Source: Streptomyces sp. NBC_01408 | Lineage (GTDB): Bacteria > Actinomycetota > Actinomycetes > Streptomycetales > Streptomycetaceae | DNA: 64,000 nucleotides | NCBI RefSeq assembly: GCF_026340255.1 | Contig: NZ_JAPEPJ010000001.1 | Span: forward strand, 992,001 to 1,056,000 | Direction of reading: 5' to 3' | Part shown: piece by piece, positions 63,081-64,000 of the stretch | Numbering within the stretch: the stretch's first letter is position 1 | How the letters are laid out: each line of letters begins with the position of its first letter | Made by a program: the position numbers and the translations under genes | Notes under the pieces: generated by a model | The model's input: the letters and a program-made list of their open reading frames with translations, nothing else | Databases searched by the model: none | Told to the model about the DNA's origin: nothing

Positions 63081-63704
63081 ATGAGACTCCCCCGCACGGC
63101 GCTCGCCCTGCTCGCGCTCTCGGGCTTCGTCGCCGGCTGCGGCGGCCCGGGCGCCGACGACCGGTCCGCCGAGGGCAAGAGCACCATGAACATGCAGCAG
63201 GGCGCCGAGCGCGCCGACGTCATCCTTCAGGAGACCCTGGCCGCCATCCAGCCCGAGGTGCTCTGGAACCACAGCCCAGGCGGCGAGGCGGGCTGCACCA
63301 AGGGGGTGGCGGGCGCGCCTACCGGCACCGGGGCAGCGAAGCGGACCGTCAGCATCATGACGATCGTGTCCGAGCAGCGCCGCGGCGCCCTCATGGGAGT
63401 GATCGAACGTGACTGGAAGGGGCGCGGTTACACGATCACGAGCGTCAACAACAGTGCCGAGGTCCCGGCGATCCACGCCGAGACCCCGGAGGGTTACACC
63501 CTCTCGGTGAAGGTCGGAGGGGGCCAGTTCTTCCTGGACGCCGGCACCCCCTGCCTGACGGACCACCCGGTCCAGGAGCCCCGTACCAAGCCCAACACCC
63601 ATCACCGCAAGGGCCAGTTCCCCCAGCGGCCGGACACCCAGGACGAGTTCTGGTCCGCCACCACCCCGCTCCCCTCGGGCAGCCCCGCTCCCGCCGCTCC
63701 CTGA
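63081..63704 (+). CDS. Lipoprotein of the hydrolase cassette, copy 3
   Basis: A 207-residue paralogue, 8 bases after copy 2. Signal ALLALSGFVAGC; body STMNMQQGAERADVILQETL, VLWNHSPGGEAGCTKGVAG, IVSEQRRGALMGVIERDWKG and GQFFLDAGTPCLTDHPVQ. It differs from the others mostly in the segment SVNNSAEVPAIHAETPEGYT, a surface patch in which all three copies vary. A terminator follows. Confidence 0.9.
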   Translation: MRLPRTALALLALSGFVAGCGGPGADDRSAEGKSTMNMQQGAERADVILQETLAAIQPEVLWNHSPGGEAGCTKGVAGAPTGTGAAKRTVSIMTIVSEQRRGALMGVIERDWKGRGYTITSVNNSAEVPAIHAETPEGYTLSVKVGGGQFFLDAGTPCLTDHPVQEPRTKPNTHHRKGQFPQRPDTQDEFWSATTPLPSGSPAPAAP

Positions 63705-63714
63705 CGGGCCGCCC

Positions 63715-63742
63715 GGCCCGGCCCCGCCGACGGGGCCGGGCC
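63715..63742. terminator. Bidirectional terminator at the end of the lipoprotein genes
   Basis: A perfect 12-base stem GGCCCGGCCCCG/CGGGGCCGGGCC with loop CCGA, between the third lipoprotein stop and the convergent hydrolase stop. Confidence 0.85.
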
Positions 63743-63747
63743 GGCCT

Positions 63748-64000
63748 TCAGTTGCTGGTCGCCCTGATGCCGTCCAGGAACGGCTCCAGCGCCGCGCGCC
63801 AGGCGGCCGGCTGGTCGTAGTGGAGGTAGTGGCCGGCGTCGGGGATCTCCGCGTACCGCCCGGCCGGGAGGACGCGGACCATCTCCTGGGCCTCGGCGCG
63901 GCCCAGCTCCCCGTCCAGGCCGCGGACCACCAGGGCGGGGCAGCGGACCTGGGCCAGCTCCTCCCAGTGGGCGTCGTGGACCCAGGTCTCCCGGGCCGTC
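63748..64000 (-). CDS. Alpha/beta hydrolase, C-terminal part (runs off the right edge)
   Basis: Only the last 83 residues are visible. WEELAQVRCPALVVRGLDGE is the usual strand leading to the catalytic acid, and IPDAGHYLHYDQP holds the catalytic His (AGHYLH). The pattern LGRAEAQEMVRVLPAGRYAE is typical of alpha/beta-hydrolase fold-1 enzymes. The nucleophile lies outside the window. Substrate cannot be inferred. Confidence 0.88.
   Translation of the reverse strand, partial: TARETWVHDAHWEELAQVRCPALVVRGLDGELGRAEAQEMVRVLPAGRYAEIPDAGHYLHYDQPAAWRAALEPFLDGIRATSN

Overview
The window is a very GC-rich actinobacterial chromosome segment. GTG starts are frequent, stops and starts overlap as ATGA or GTGA, and several Streptomyces-type families are present (whiJ-like XRE/HATPase/DUF397 module, DUF3558 lipoproteins, DUF2637 protein, DUF1876, LAXTG sortase substrate, TPR-STAND ATPases). 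Streptomyces or a close relative is the most likely source. No rRNA, tRNA or CRISPR array was seen. Both ends cut a gene (resB on the left, an alpha/beta hydrolase on the right).

Left part (1-6425): a cytochrome c maturation block on the minus strand (resB, ccdA, TlpA/ResA-like thioredoxin lipoprotein), a Tat-type polysaccharide deacetylase-like lipoprotein, then a histidine phosphatase translationally coupled to hemL, and a divergent conserved hypothetical gene.

Centre (6637-31501): an apparently complete extracellular-type contractile injection system (eCIS). A DUF4157 (eCIS-core) metalloprotease-motif protein with a large unassigned C-terminal region lies at the left edge. A convergent single-pass membrane protein with a CisA-like layout and a divergent LuxR regulator follow. 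The structural run is: secreted beta-propeller/DUF11 protein, DUF4255 terminator protein, AAA ATPase, sheath, tube, a small assembly-type protein, DUF6760 protein, a 1183-residue disordered Pro/Ala protein, second tube-like protein, LysM baseplate protein, VgrG spike, PAAR tip, gp25, baseplate J, tail protein I, and a zinc-ribbon/membrane/discoidin-like protein. Most junctions overlap, so the cluster reads as a few operons. No tail-fibre gene is visible, which fits the intracellular CIS described in Streptomyces.

Right of the CIS (31668-46172): housekeeping and decayed genes. These are an NmrA-type oxidoreductase, a Mut7-C protein, a secreted protein, an SDR, a deacetylase pseudogene, a frameshifted Uma2 gene, a free-standing LAGLIDADG endonuclease convergent with rtcB, two DUF3558 lipoproteins, a DUF2637 protein, divergent class I lysS and argS, and a lectin-domain protein whose 5' end looks broken.

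Far right (46366-64000): a LAXTG surface protein with about 47 PGG-type pentapeptides, a two-domain VOC protein, two STAND (NB-ARC/TPR) ATPases flanking a whiJ-like regulatory module and a TetR/DrrAB-type ABC exporter, a membrane protein coupled to the second STAND, a DUF1876 protein, and a cassette of a small WXG-like protein, a DUF1023-type alpha/beta hydrolase and three tandem paralogous lipoproteins.

The most promising material is the eCIS with its DUF4157 candidate effector. That protein shares VQR short motifs with the long disordered CIS protein. The hydrolase/triple-lipoprotein cassette and a possible shared amyloid-like motif between a STAND ATPase and its coupled membrane protein come next.
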